NCBI GenBank assembly: GCA_011526585.1 | Contig: WYBB01000041.1 | Location: forward strand, 51,123 to 115,122 | DNA: 64,000 bases | Source: Deltaproteobacteria bacterium | GTDB taxonomy: Bacteria > Myxococcota_A > UBA9042 > PHBI01 | Direction: 5' to 3' | Part shown: piece by piece, positions 34,241 through 42,741 of the stretch | How the letters are laid out: each line of letters starts with the position of its first letter | How positions within the stretch are numbered: the stretch's first letter is position 1 | Translations under genes and position numbers: made by a program | Notes under the pieces: model-generated | Told to the model about the DNA's origin: nothing | The model's input: only the letters and a program-made list of their open reading frames with translations | Database searches by the model: none

Positions 34241-35428
34241 TCAGAGCGCCTCGATGACGCACGCCACCGCCTCGCCGCCGCCGAGACAGATCCCCGCGGC
34301 GCCGTAGCGCTGGCCGCTCTGGCGCAGGTGGTGGAGCAGCGTGACCAGGATGCGGTTGCCCGAGGCGCCGATCGGGTGCCCGAGCGCGACCGCGCCGCCG
34401 CGCGGGTTGACCTTGTCGAGCGGGATCCCCACCTCCTCGGCGACCGCCAGCGCGACCACCGCGAAGGCCTCGTTGATCTCGAAGGCGGCGATCTCGCCGA
34501 CCCCGAGCCCGGCCCGCTTGAGCGCCATCTGCAGCGCGCCGGCCGGCGCGGTGGTGAACCACTCCGGCGCCTGCGCGTGGTGCCCGGTCGACACGATGCG
34601 CGCCAGCGGCGTGAGCCCGAGCGCCTTGGCCTTGTCCGCCGACATCAGCACCGTCGCCGACGCGCCGTCGTTGATCTTCGAGGCGTTGGCGGCGGTGATG
34701 GTGCCGTCCTTCTGGAAGGCCGGCGACAGCGTCGGCACCCGCGCCGCGTTGCCGCGCCCCGGCTCCTCGTCCTGCTCGACCACGACGGGCGGGCCCTTCC
34801 TCTGCGGCACGTTGACCGGCGCGATCTCTTCCTTGAAGCGTCCCTCGGCGATCGTCGCCAGCGCGCGCCGGTAGCTCTCGAGCGCGAACTGGTCCTGCGC
34901 CTCGCGCGAGATCTTGCGCTCACGCGCGCAGAGCTCGCCGCAGTTGCCCATGTGCTGGTCGTTGTACGGGTCCCACAGCCCATCGAGGATCATCGCGTCC
35001 TCGATCTTGCCGTGACCCATGCGATAACCGTCGCGCGCCTGGCGCAACAGATAGGGCGCGTTCGACATCGACTCCATGCCGGCGGCGACGATGATCTCGG
35101 CCTCGCCCGCGCGGATCGCGGTCGTCCCGAGCAGGACCGTCTTGAGCCCGGAGCCGCACACCTTGTGCACCGTCGTCGCGCCCACGCTGTCGGGCACCCC
35201 GGCGGCGATCATCGCCTGACGCGCCGGCGCCTGCCCCTGCCCGGCCTGCAGCACGTTGCCGACGAGCACCTCGTCGATCTCGCCCCAGCGCTCCCTGGGC
35301 AGACCCGAGCGCTCGAGCGCCGCCGCGATCGCCGTCGCGCCGAGCCTGGAAGCCGGCAGGCTCGCCAGCGACCCCTGGAAGGACCCGATCGGGGTCCGCG
35401 CCGCACCGACTATCACCACGTCTCGCAT
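34241..35428 (-). CDS. Acetyl-CoA acetyltransferase (thiolase II)
   Basis: A 395-residue biosynthetic-type thiolase, standard length. The nucleophile is Cys91 (HKVCGSGLK); the second half carries NPRGGAVALGHPIGASG with the catalytic His and ICLGGGEAV with the second Cys. It joins or cleaves acetoacetyl-CoA, in the last step of beta-oxidation or the first of ketone and polyhydroxybutyrate synthesis. The ATG at 35428 has GGGAGG 6 nt upstream. First gene of the thiolase - hydratase - B12 - ECF - anti-sigma group. Confidence 0.93.
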   Translation of the reverse strand: MRDVVIVGAARTPIGSFQGSLASLPASRLGATAIAAALERSGLPRERWGEIDEVLVGNVLQAGQGQAPARQAMIAAGVPDSVGATTVHKVCGSGLKTVLLGTTAIRAGEAEIIVAAGMESMSNAPYLLRQARDGYRMGHGKIEDAMILDGLWDPYNDQHMGNCGELCARERKISREAQDQFALESYRRALATIAEGRFKEEIAPVNVPQRKGPPVVVEQDEEPGRGNAARVPTLSPAFQKDGTITAANASKINDGASATVLMSADKAKALGLTPLARIVSTGHHAQAPEWFTTAPAGALQMALKRAGLGVGEIAAFEINEAFAVVALAVAEEVGIPLDKVNPRGGAVALGHPIGASGNRILVTLLHHLRQSGQRYGAAGICLGGGEAVACVIEAL

Positions 35429-35623
35429 CGCCGCCTCCCTGCTCCGGAGCCCACGCGCGAGCGCGCGGCTCATCGGCGTTTGGCCTAGCACCGCGCGCGC
35501 GGCGGTGTCAAAGCAAGGACGACACCGGCGCCCCGCGGGAATCCCACCCCGACCGCGAGGCTTGACAGGCGGCCGCCCGGGCGCTCGTATGCGCCCCGCT
35601 TCCGGTCAGCCGAGGACCCGCTC

Positions 35624-37474
35624 ATGCGCTTCATCGCCTCCATCGTCGCCGCCGCCCTCTTCGCCTCGCCCGCCCTGGCCAGACCCGACAAGGACCTCGC
35701 CGAAAAGGCGCTCACCACGCTCGAGCGCGGCGTCAAGGCGGGCGATTTCGAAGTGCGCGCCCTGGCGATCGAGGGCCTCGGCTTCGGCCCGAAGAAGCGC
35801 GTGCTCGCCGTCGTCAAGGATGCCCTCGCCGACCCGCAGTGGAACGTGCGCGCCTCGGCGATCCTCGCGCTCAAGGCCCTCAAGGAGCGCGCCTGGGAGG
35901 CCGAGGTCAAAAAGGCGGTCTGCGAGATGCCGGTCGAGCCCGAGCTGAACCTGCTGCCGCTCGTCGACGCCCTCGGCCCGGCCAAGGCGAGCGCGCTCAT
36001 CATCGACGGCCTCGAGGCCAAGGACTGCCCGCGCCCCGACCGCTACGTCAGCCTGTTCATCCGCAAGGGCGCGGACTGGCTCCTGCCCGCCTTCAAGCTC
36101 GGGCTCAAGTCCTCGTCCAAGGACGTGCAGGCCGCCTTCGACAAGGAGCTGCCTACCCTGCCGCTGTCGCACGCGCTGCCCCTATACAAGGAGGGCTTCG
36201 CCAAGTACCCGCCCGAGCTCCAGCAGACGCTGCTCACGCGCCTGGCCGAAGCCAGCGCCGGCGAGGTCGAGGACGTCTCCTTCGTCAAGCCGCTCCTCAA
36301 GTCCTCGAAGGATCCGAAGGTGCTCTTCCAGGTCGCCTACCTCCTCGGGTTGCGCGGCGACGCTGCCGGCAAGGCGACCCTCGTCGCCGCGCTCGGCGGC
36401 ACCGATCCGGCGCAGAAGGTCATGGCGCTCAAGGCCCTCGAGCACGTCGCCGACGCCGAGGTCTTCGAGCTGATGAAGGGAATCATCAAGGAGCGCGAGA
36501 CCCCGTTCGAGCAGCTCATCCTCGCCTACCAGGTCTACCTGAAGTCGGGCTCGACCAAGCTCGTGAGCTATCTCGAGGGCGAGCTCCAGAACACCGACGT
36601 GCCGCAGCGCGCCGCCGCCGTGCACTTCCTCGGGCGCGTCAAGGGCAAGGCCGCGCTCGCCGATCTGCACCCGCTCCTCGGCAACGCGCCCGAGACGATC
36701 CGCGTCGCCGCCTGTCACGCCATCGGCGAGCTCGCGCAGCGCGAGTCGATCCCGGTCCTGCGCGACGCGCTCGCGCGCGAGACCAACAAGACGATGAAGC
36801 TCGCCATGCTGAAGGCCCTCGCCACGATCAAGGACGCCGACGTGATCCCGGTCGCGCGCTTCTACATCGCCGACTCCGACGTCGACGTGCGCCGCCTGGC
36901 GGTCGAGGCCCTCGTCGCCGTGCCGGATGCGCGCTCGGTGCCCGACCTCGAGATCGCCACCCGCGATCGCCAGAAGGAGATCCGCGAGATGGCGTTCTTC
37001 GCGCTGATCGGACAGGACCCGGAAAACCGCCTCATGCTCTTCGAGCAGAGCCTCGAGTGGCTCTCGCCCGAGGCGCTCGCCGACTTCGTTAAAAAGCACG
37101 GCGACAAGGTCCAGCGCCACGTCGCCAAGGCGCTCGCCTCCAACCGCGACGACCTGCGCAGCACCGCCTGGTCCCTGACGAGGGGTCTCTCCAAGGCGAC
37201 CCAGGTCGAGCTCGCCACCGAGCTCGCGACCAAGAACGAGCGCCAGCTCATGCGCCTCGCGGCGATCCAGCGCCTGGTCGATCTCCAGGGCAAGGCGGCG
37301 ATCCCGACCCTCGAGGCCTTCACCAAGGACGGCGACGACAAGGTGCGCGTGCTGGCGATCGCGTCCCTCGGCCGCCTCGGCCACAAGCCCGGCGTCGAGG
37401 CCCTGCGCGCGAGCCTCGACGATCCCGCGGAGCGGGTGCGGGTCGCGGTCGCCGGCGCGATCTTGAGACTCTGA
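35624..37474 (+). CDS. Secreted HEAT-repeat protein
   Basis: A 616-residue exported protein: the signal peptide MRFIASIVAAALFASPALA is followed by about fifteen to eighteen alpha-helical HEAT repeats along the whole length (for example VRASAILALKAL, IRVAACHAIGELA, VRRLAVEALVAV, VRVLAIASLGRLG, VRVAVAGAIL). No catalytic residues. Such solenoids act as protein scaffolds; the partner is not known. Codon bias is strong for genuine expression (GC-rich third positions in this frame throughout). Confidence 0.82.
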   Translation: MRFIASIVAAALFASPALARPDKDLAEKALTTLERGVKAGDFEVRALAIEGLGFGPKKRVLAVVKDALADPQWNVRASAILALKALKERAWEAEVKKAVCEMPVEPELNLLPLVDALGPAKASALIIDGLEAKDCPRPDRYVSLFIRKGADWLLPAFKLGLKSSSKDVQAAFDKELPTLPLSHALPLYKEGFAKYPPELQQTLLTRLAEASAGEVEDVSFVKPLLKSSKDPKVLFQVAYLLGLRGDAAGKATLVAALGGTDPAQKVMALKALEHVADAEVFELMKGIIKERETPFEQLILAYQVYLKSGSTKLVSYLEGELQNTDVPQRAAAVHFLGRVKGKAALADLHPLLGNAPETIRVAACHAIGELAQRESIPVLRDALARETNKTMKLAMLKALATIKDADVIPVARFYIADSDVDVRRLAVEALVAVPDARSVPDLEIATRDRQKEIREMAFFALIGQDPENRLMLFEQSLEWLSPEALADFVKKHGDKVQRHVAKALASNRDDLRSTAWSLTRGLSKATQVELATELATKNERQLMRLAAIQRLVDLQGKAAIPTLEAFTKDGDDKVRVLAIASLGRLGHKPGVEALRASLDDPAERVRVAVAGAILRL

Positions 37475-37584
37475 GCCGCGACCTCGGGACCCCAACGTGC
37501 AGGACAATGTTCCGCACGGCGCTGGACCGGTTGGCGCTTTCGGGTATCGTGTGCCGCGCCAAAGCCACGAACACGAGGCATGCC

Positions 37585-38523
37585 ATGCGACTCGCCGTCA
37601 CCTTCGTCAGCGTCTGCTTGTTCCACGCCCTCGGCTGTGACGATCCCGGCGGCACCTCGGGCGTGACCGGAGACGTCACGACAGGTGAGACCGCCGACGC
37701 CCTCTCGGAGGTCGCCGCCGACACCGCGCCCGCCGAAGAGACGAGCACGCCCGACGAGGTCGTCGTTCCCGCGGATACCACGCCCGCCGAAGACACCACC
37801 CCGCCGATGGACACGGTCTTCCCCGACACCGCGCCGGCCGAGGACACGAGCCCGCCGGTCGACACCACGCCGGCCGACACGGCCCCGCCCGAGGACACGA
37901 GCCCGGCCGACACGACCCCGCCGAGCGACACCAGCGCCGCGTGCGAGGCCTGCCCGCCGGTCGGCGCCGGCCCGACCGGCATCTCGATCGTCAACGACTC
38001 GTCCTCGACCCCGCCGGTCCTCGCCGGCCTCGACGGCGGCGCGCCGATGTCCGACGCCTACGAGATCCGCGCGATCACCGTCTACACCAAGGGTGCCTTC
38101 GACGGCTTCTTCGTCACCGGCGCGACCGTGTCCGACAACGGCCAGAGCAGCGGCACCGCCAACTTCGTCGGCGACCGCTGGGCCTTCTTCCTCGACCTCG
38201 ATCTCACCTTCACCGCGCAGACGATCCTCGGCGAGCAGGGCGGCAGCTCACGCAACGAGATCCAGGGCGGCGGCTGCTTCACCCTCGCCGACAACGAGAT
38301 CGTGTCCGACACCTCGGCCTGCGCCGAGGGCTGGCCCGAAGGCACCGAGCCGCCCGACCGCGCCGAGTTCGGCTACGACGACGCGACCGGCCTCTTCGAG
38401 CTCAAGATCGTGCTGGAGAAGGAGTTCATCACCGCCTTGATCCCGCCCGAGTACCAGAGCATCGCCTCGAGCGCGATCGTCGGCCCGATCACCTTCATCG
38501 CCGAGCTCGAAGCGGCACCCTGA
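37585..38523 (+). CDS. Lipoprotein with long DT/PP low-complexity linker
   Basis: A 312-residue lipoprotein (lipobox ALGC at about residue 18). Residues about 25-128 are low-complexity Asp/Thr/Pro/Ala/Glu repeats of the form DTxPAED(T/S)xPP. Residues 130-312 form a beta-rich domain of unknown family (IVNDSSS, GAFDGFFVTGATVSD, QGGSSRNEIQGGGCF). The linker would hold the domain away from the outer membrane. The 3' end overlaps a 23-nt tandem duplication (38512-38555) that includes the stop codon. Confidence 0.78.
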   Translation: MRLAVTFVSVCLFHALGCDDPGGTSGVTGDVTTGETADALSEVAADTAPAEETSTPDEVVVPADTTPAEDTTPPMDTVFPDTAPAEDTSPPVDTTPADTAPPEDTSPADTTPPSDTSAACEACPPVGAGPTGISIVNDSSSTPPVLAGLDGGAPMSDAYEIRAITVYTKGAFDGFFVTGATVSDNGQSSGTANFVGDRWAFFLDLDLTFTAQTILGEQGGSSRNEIQGGGCFTLADNEIVSDTSACAEGWPEGTEPPDRAEFGYDDATGLFELKIVLEKEFITALIPPEYQSIASSAIVGPITFIAELEAAP

Positions 38524-38555
38524 ACGGGCACGAGGCGGCACCCTGAACGGGCACG
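38512..38555. repeat. 23-nt tandem duplication across the stop codon
   Basis: A 21-nt sequence beginning GCGGCACCCTGAACGG occurs at 38512-38532 and again, unchanged, at 38535-38555 (period 23). The lipoprotein stop codon TGA lies in the first copy; the second copy carries the same triplet downstream. Confidence 0.88.
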
Positions 38556-38571
38556 CCTGATCCGGTGACGA

Positions 38572-39567
38572 TCAGGTCCCGAAGAGGTCGAGCTGCGCCT
38601 CGGCCTCGATCGCCCGGCCCTCCAGACAGGCCACGCAGGCGCCCGCGGACAGACACGCGCACGCGCGCACCTTGACGTGCGTCGCCCTGGCCGCGTCCTC
38701 GATGGGAACGAGCCGCGCCTTGCGGACCTGGAGCGGGATGATGCGCCGCGTCGCCGAGCCGACGCTCGAGCCCGGCTGCCGGAACCAGCCGGTCACGAGG
38801 CGCGCGGTGCTCGGCGAGACCTCGGCCTCGATCTGCTGGTCGAGGCCGGGTGCGTCCTCGATCCAGCGGGGCGCGATCGCGTCGATCCCGTAGCGCGCCG
38901 CCGCGCGCACCATGTCCTTGAGGAGCTTGTCGTCGTCGTTGGCGAAGGGCACGATCGGCCCGAGCTCGAGCTCGACCCGGGCCCCCGCCTCCTTGAGGGC
39001 GCGCGCCAGGGCCAGACGCTTGACGCTCGGCGTGAGGCCCACCTCCCACTTCGCCTCGAGGCGCGGCTCGAGCGCGAAGACGCCGACCCGGACCGTGAGG
39101 GCATCACCGACCTCGCGCGCGAAGCGCACGAGACCCTCGCCGTCCTGGAGGTCCGAGCGCGTCGTCAGCGCGACGCCGACCCCCTCGCGCACGAGACGCC
39201 TCATCATCTGGATGATCACCTCGCGCCGGCGCGGCGTGCCGGTCGCGGCGAACGCGTCCTCGTGCGGGGCCATCACCACCCACGGCGGCAGGCGCACCCG
39301 GCGCGCGCGCTCGATCGCGATCTCGAGGTCCGCCTCGACGATCGGCGGCGCGATCTCCGTCGTCCGGGCGGCCGACCGGATCCGCGCCCGGTCTGGGCAC
39401 CACGCCGCGCGCCCCACCCCGACGATCCCGGTCTCGACCGACCAGACCGGCGCCCCGCACGCGCGCGGGCGCACCGAGAGGACCGCGCGGTGGTGCGCGC
39501 TCGAGCCAGGCTGACCGACTGGCTGACCGGACGGCCGATCACCGGCCTTACCTGGAAGGACGTTCAT
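38572..39567 (-). CDS. Radical-SAM-like (spore photolyase/Rv2578c-type) protein lacking the CxxxCxxC motif
   Basis: A 331-residue protein. From about residue 90 it follows the TIM-barrel half of spore-photolyase-like radical-SAM proteins: PHEDAFAATGTPRRREVI, ALTTRSDLQDGEGLVRFA, RLEAKWEVGLTPSVKRLALARALKEAG and PIVPFANDDDKLLKDMV. The N-terminal cluster motif CxxxCxxC is absent; only two widely spaced cysteines are there (CGAP, WCPD). Near the C-terminus four cysteines cluster as CACLSAGACVAC and could hold zinc or an iron-sulfur cluster. Whether it still uses S-adenosylmethionine is unknown. The ATG at 39567 has AGGTG 7 nt upstream; a GTG at 39576 is the alternative. Confidence 0.65.
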   Translation of the reverse strand: MNVLPGKAGDRPSGQPVGQPGSSAHHRAVLSVRPRACGAPVWSVETGIVGVGRAAWCPDRARIRSAARTTEIAPPIVEADLEIAIERARRVRLPPWVVMAPHEDAFAATGTPRRREVIIQMMRRLVREGVGVALTTRSDLQDGEGLVRFAREVGDALTVRVGVFALEPRLEAKWEVGLTPSVKRLALARALKEAGARVELELGPIVPFANDDDKLLKDMVRAAARYGIDAIAPRWIEDAPGLDQQIEAEVSPSTARLVTGWFRQPGSSVGSATRRIIPLQVRKARLVPIEDAARATHVKVRACACLSAGACVACLEGRAIEAEAQLDLFGT

Positions 39568-39696
39568 ACTGAACACCTGTATCCACTGGACGCGCCGGGG
39601 TCAAGGTGCGAATGCCCTTACGCACCTTTTCCAGAACCAAGCGGCGCCGCGCGCGTAGACACTCGCCATGTCCCTCAGACACACGGGGAGCTCCCA

Positions 39697-42600
39697 ATGA
39701 TCTCTTTGCCTTCACGTTCCGCGTCGGCGATCGCCTCCCTGGCGCTCTGTGCGTCGCTCGCATCGCCCGCGCTCGCCCAGACCGGCGATGACGGCCCTCC
39801 CTCGGAGGTGCGGCTCCCGCTCGCCCAGTACGAGGCCCTGATGGCGCGCCACCGGGACCGCGGCGGCGCGCACGCCACCTGGAGCACCGCCACGCTCTCG
39901 GCGCGCCTGCCCGACGCCGGCGGCGCCTTCGTCGCGCTCGAGCTCGAGGCCGAGGTCCAGGTGATGGGCCAGGGCTCCGGCCTGGCCGAGGTCGCGCTCC
40001 TGCCGGGCCACGTCGTGCTCGAGGACGCGCGCATCGACGGCGCGGCGGCGACGCTCGTGCGCACCGACGGCGCGCACGTCGCGATGATCGAGCTCAACAG
40101 CGGGCGCCACAACGTGACCTTGCGCTACCAGGTGCCGACCCAGCCCGCCTCCGACGGCGCCACGCTCGCGGTGGTCCCGCTGCCGCCGGTGCCGGGCGCG
40201 CGGCTGTCGCTCTCGCCCGGGGCGGTGAGCACGCCGCCCGAGGTCTGGCCGAGCGGCAACGTGATCACGCCCGGCCAGAACCTCGTCGTGCAGCTGCCCT
40301 CGACGCCCGCCGTCGTCATGCGCTGGGGCTCGGGGCAGAGCCTCGTGCGCCGCGTCGACTACAAGCTCACGATCAGCCCGGGCAGTGACGGCGCGACGAT
40401 CGCGGCGACGATCGAGGTCAACCTCGAGGGCGCGCGCGCGCAGGTACCGCTCCTGCCGGCGGCGGTCGCGCTGACCGACGTCACCGAGGGCGGCCGCCCG
40501 CTGCCGACCAGCGTCAGCGCGGGCTGGCACCGCGCGGTGGTGACCGGGCCAGGGCGGCACGTGCTGACCGCGTCGTTCCGCACCGGGATCGACCGCAGCC
40601 AGGGTCAGCCGCAGGTGACGCTGCCGCTCGCGCCCGCGCCGATCCTGCGCGTCGAGACGGTCGTGCCGGGCAACCGCGCGGTCACCTTCGAGCCGAGCGT
40701 GCCGCTCGAGGTCACGACCGTCGGCGAGGAGCCGGGCGGCACGACCACGGCGGTCGGCTTCCTGCCGCCGAGCGAGGACGTGGTGATCTCGTGGACCGAG
40801 CCGCGCACCGCGCCCGAGGAGATCACCAGCGTCAACAGCGAGACCTATCAGCTCGTGAAGATCGAAGAGGGGGTCGTGCGGAGCCGCGTCGAGATCCGCT
40901 ACGAGATCATCCGCGGCACGCTCAAGGAGCTGCCGATCCAGCTGCCCGATCAGGCGGTGCTCTACAAGGTCTCGGGCGACGGCATAGAGGACTGGCGAAC
41001 CTTCGCCGCGACCGAGGACGAGCCGCGCCAGGCGCGCGTCTTCCTCGGCAGCGAGCGCGACGGCAGCTACCGCCTCGAGCTCGAGCTCGAGCAGGTCGCG
41101 CCGCAGACGGTCGGCCAGCCGCTCGAGATCCCGATCGTCAGGCCGCTCGGGGCGGCGCGCGAGATGGGCGTCATCGCGCTCTTCGACGGCGACAAGGTCG
41201 GTTTCGCCGAGGCGGTGACCGAAGGCTACGTGAAGTCCGGCGAGGACGCCCTGCCGATCGACGTACGCCAGAAGCTGGCGGGGGACATCGTGTCGCAGGC
41301 GTTCAAGCACATCGGCCAGCCGGCCGCGATGCGCTCGCAGGTCGCCGCCGCCAAGACGCGCGAGACGCGCTTCGACGCCGCGATCGAGAGCCTCTACACC
41401 TTCCAGCAGAACACGCTGACCGTGCACAGCTCGGTGACGATCGACGTCAAGTCGGGGCGCACCGATCGCATCGTGCTCTCGCTGCCGCGCGGCGTGAAGG
41501 TCGGCAGTGACGTCTCGGCCCCGAGCCTGAAGAAGGCCGACTGGGTCGACGCGCCCGCGCCCGCGCCGGGCACGCCCGAGCCGCCGCGCCAGGACTACGA
41601 GATCGTGCTCACGCGCGCGCTCGAGGGCACCTTTCGCATCGAGCTCTCACTCGAGGTGATCCTCGGCAGCGACCTCGCGAAGATCGCGCTGCCGGACATC
41701 CAGCTCGCCGACGCCGACGTCAAGAAGGGTGACTTCGGCATCACCGCCGACGCCGGCATGGAGATCACGCAGGCCTCCTTGTCGGGGCTGCGCAAGCTCG
41801 ACGTCGCCGAGCTGCCGAACTCGGTCAAGCTGCGCTCGCGCCGCGAGGTGCAGCTCGGCTACAGCTACAGCTACGTCGACGAGCCCTGGAAGCTCGAGCT
41901 CGACGTGCGCCGCCACAAGACCGTCGAGACGCTGACGGCGCAGGTGCAGCAGGCCTGGGTCGACACGACGATCTTCGAGGAGGGCGAGGTCGTCTACCAG
42001 GCGACCTACCTGCTCGAGAACAAGGACCGCCCCTACCTCAGGCTCTCGCTGCCCGAAGGCTCGCGCCTGCTCGGCGTCACCGTCGCGGGCGAGCGCGTCG
42101 AGCCGATCGCCGACGAGAGCGGCGCCTTGAAGATCCAACTGCCCAAGCAGCAGGCGAGCTTCGTCGAGGTCGCCTACATGACCAAGCGCGATCCGCTCTC
42201 CCTGCTCTCGAGCGTGGCCCTCGAGGCGCCGCGCCCCGACGTCTTCCAGACCGACTTCCAGTGGCGCGTGCGCGTGCCGAAGGACCTCAATGTCTTCGGC
42301 GTCTCGACCGACCTCGCCGAGCTCATGCCCGAGCGCTGGCGGCCGGTGCCGTCCGAGGCGAGCTCGGGCGCGATCACGGTGCGCCTGCCGCCGACGGAGG
42401 ACTACGCCGAGCGCGCCTTCTCGCTCGACGTGCTCGACGCGGGCGACGCCAAGGCGCTGACGATCGCGGTGCGCACCTTCGGCGCGCCGCCGTGGATCGG
42501 CACGCTCATCCTGGTCGCGGCGTTCGCGCTCCTCGCGCTGGCGATCTGGCGTCGGGCGAGCGGGCGCGTCGCGCGGGCGGACCGGGCGTTCGTCATGGCG

Positions 42601-42741
42601 CTGGGCGTCGGCCTCGCGCTGCTCGTCATCAAGGCGATCGCCTGGGGCGTGAGCGGCGGTGAGGCGGTCGTGGTCGTCGTCGCGTTGCTGATCGTCGGCC
42701 TGGTCGCGTGGATGCAACACAAGTCCAAGGAGGCCGCATGA
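39697..42741 (+). CDS. Large exported, membrane-anchored beta-rich protein, partner of the VWA lipoprotein
   Basis: A 1014-residue protein with a signal peptide (ASAIASLALCASLASPALA), about 900 residues that look like successive beta-sandwich units (for example VVLEDARIDGAAATLV, HNVTLRYQVP, EIRYEIIRGTLKELPIQLPD, LSLPEGSRLLGVTVAGE), and two hydrophobic segments at the end (about 935-953 and 963-998), with a polar tail. I find no known catalytic motif; the family is not recognised. The ATG has GGGGAG 7 nt upstream. Its stop overlaps the start of the VWA gene (ATGA), so the two proteins are made together and may form one envelope complex. Confidence 0.72.
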   Translation: MISLPSRSASAIASLALCASLASPALAQTGDDGPPSEVRLPLAQYEALMARHRDRGGAHATWSTATLSARLPDAGGAFVALELEAEVQVMGQGSGLAEVALLPGHVVLEDARIDGAAATLVRTDGAHVAMIELNSGRHNVTLRYQVPTQPASDGATLAVVPLPPVPGARLSLSPGAVSTPPEVWPSGNVITPGQNLVVQLPSTPAVVMRWGSGQSLVRRVDYKLTISPGSDGATIAATIEVNLEGARAQVPLLPAAVALTDVTEGGRPLPTSVSAGWHRAVVTGPGRHVLTASFRTGIDRSQGQPQVTLPLAPAPILRVETVVPGNRAVTFEPSVPLEVTTVGEEPGGTTTAVGFLPPSEDVVISWTEPRTAPEEITSVNSETYQLVKIEEGVVRSRVEIRYEIIRGTLKELPIQLPDQAVLYKVSGDGIEDWRTFAATEDEPRQARVFLGSERDGSYRLELELEQVAPQTVGQPLEIPIVRPLGAAREMGVIALFDGDKVGFAEAVTEGYVKSGEDALPIDVRQKLAGDIVSQAFKHIGQPAAMRSQVAAAKTRETRFDAAIESLYTFQQNTLTVHSSVTIDVKSGRTDRIVLSLPRGVKVGSDVSAPSLKKADWVDAPAPAPGTPEPPRQDYEIVLTRALEGTFRIELSLEVILGSDLAKIALPDIQLADADVKKGDFGITADAGMEITQASLSGLRKLDVAELPNSVKLRSRREVQLGYSYSYVDEPWKLELDVRRHKTVETLTAQVQQAWVDTTIFEEGEVVYQATYLLENKDRPYLRLSLPEGSRLLGVTVAGERVEPIADESGALKIQLPKQQASFVEVAYMTKRDPLSLLSSVALEAPRPDVFQTDFQWRVRVPKDLNVFGVSTDLAELMPERWRPVPSEASSGAITVRLPPTEDYAERAFSLDVLDAGDAKALTIAVRTFGAPPWIGTLILVAAFALLALAIWRRASGRVARADRAFVMALGVGLALLVIKAIAWGVSGGEAVVVVVALLIVGLVAWMQHKSKEAA

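Noticed and set aside
38677..39696. Plus-strand extension in front of the 1014-aa protein
   Set aside because: It is antisense to the radical-SAM-like gene; the ATG at 39697 gives a clear signal peptide and has GGGGAG upstream.
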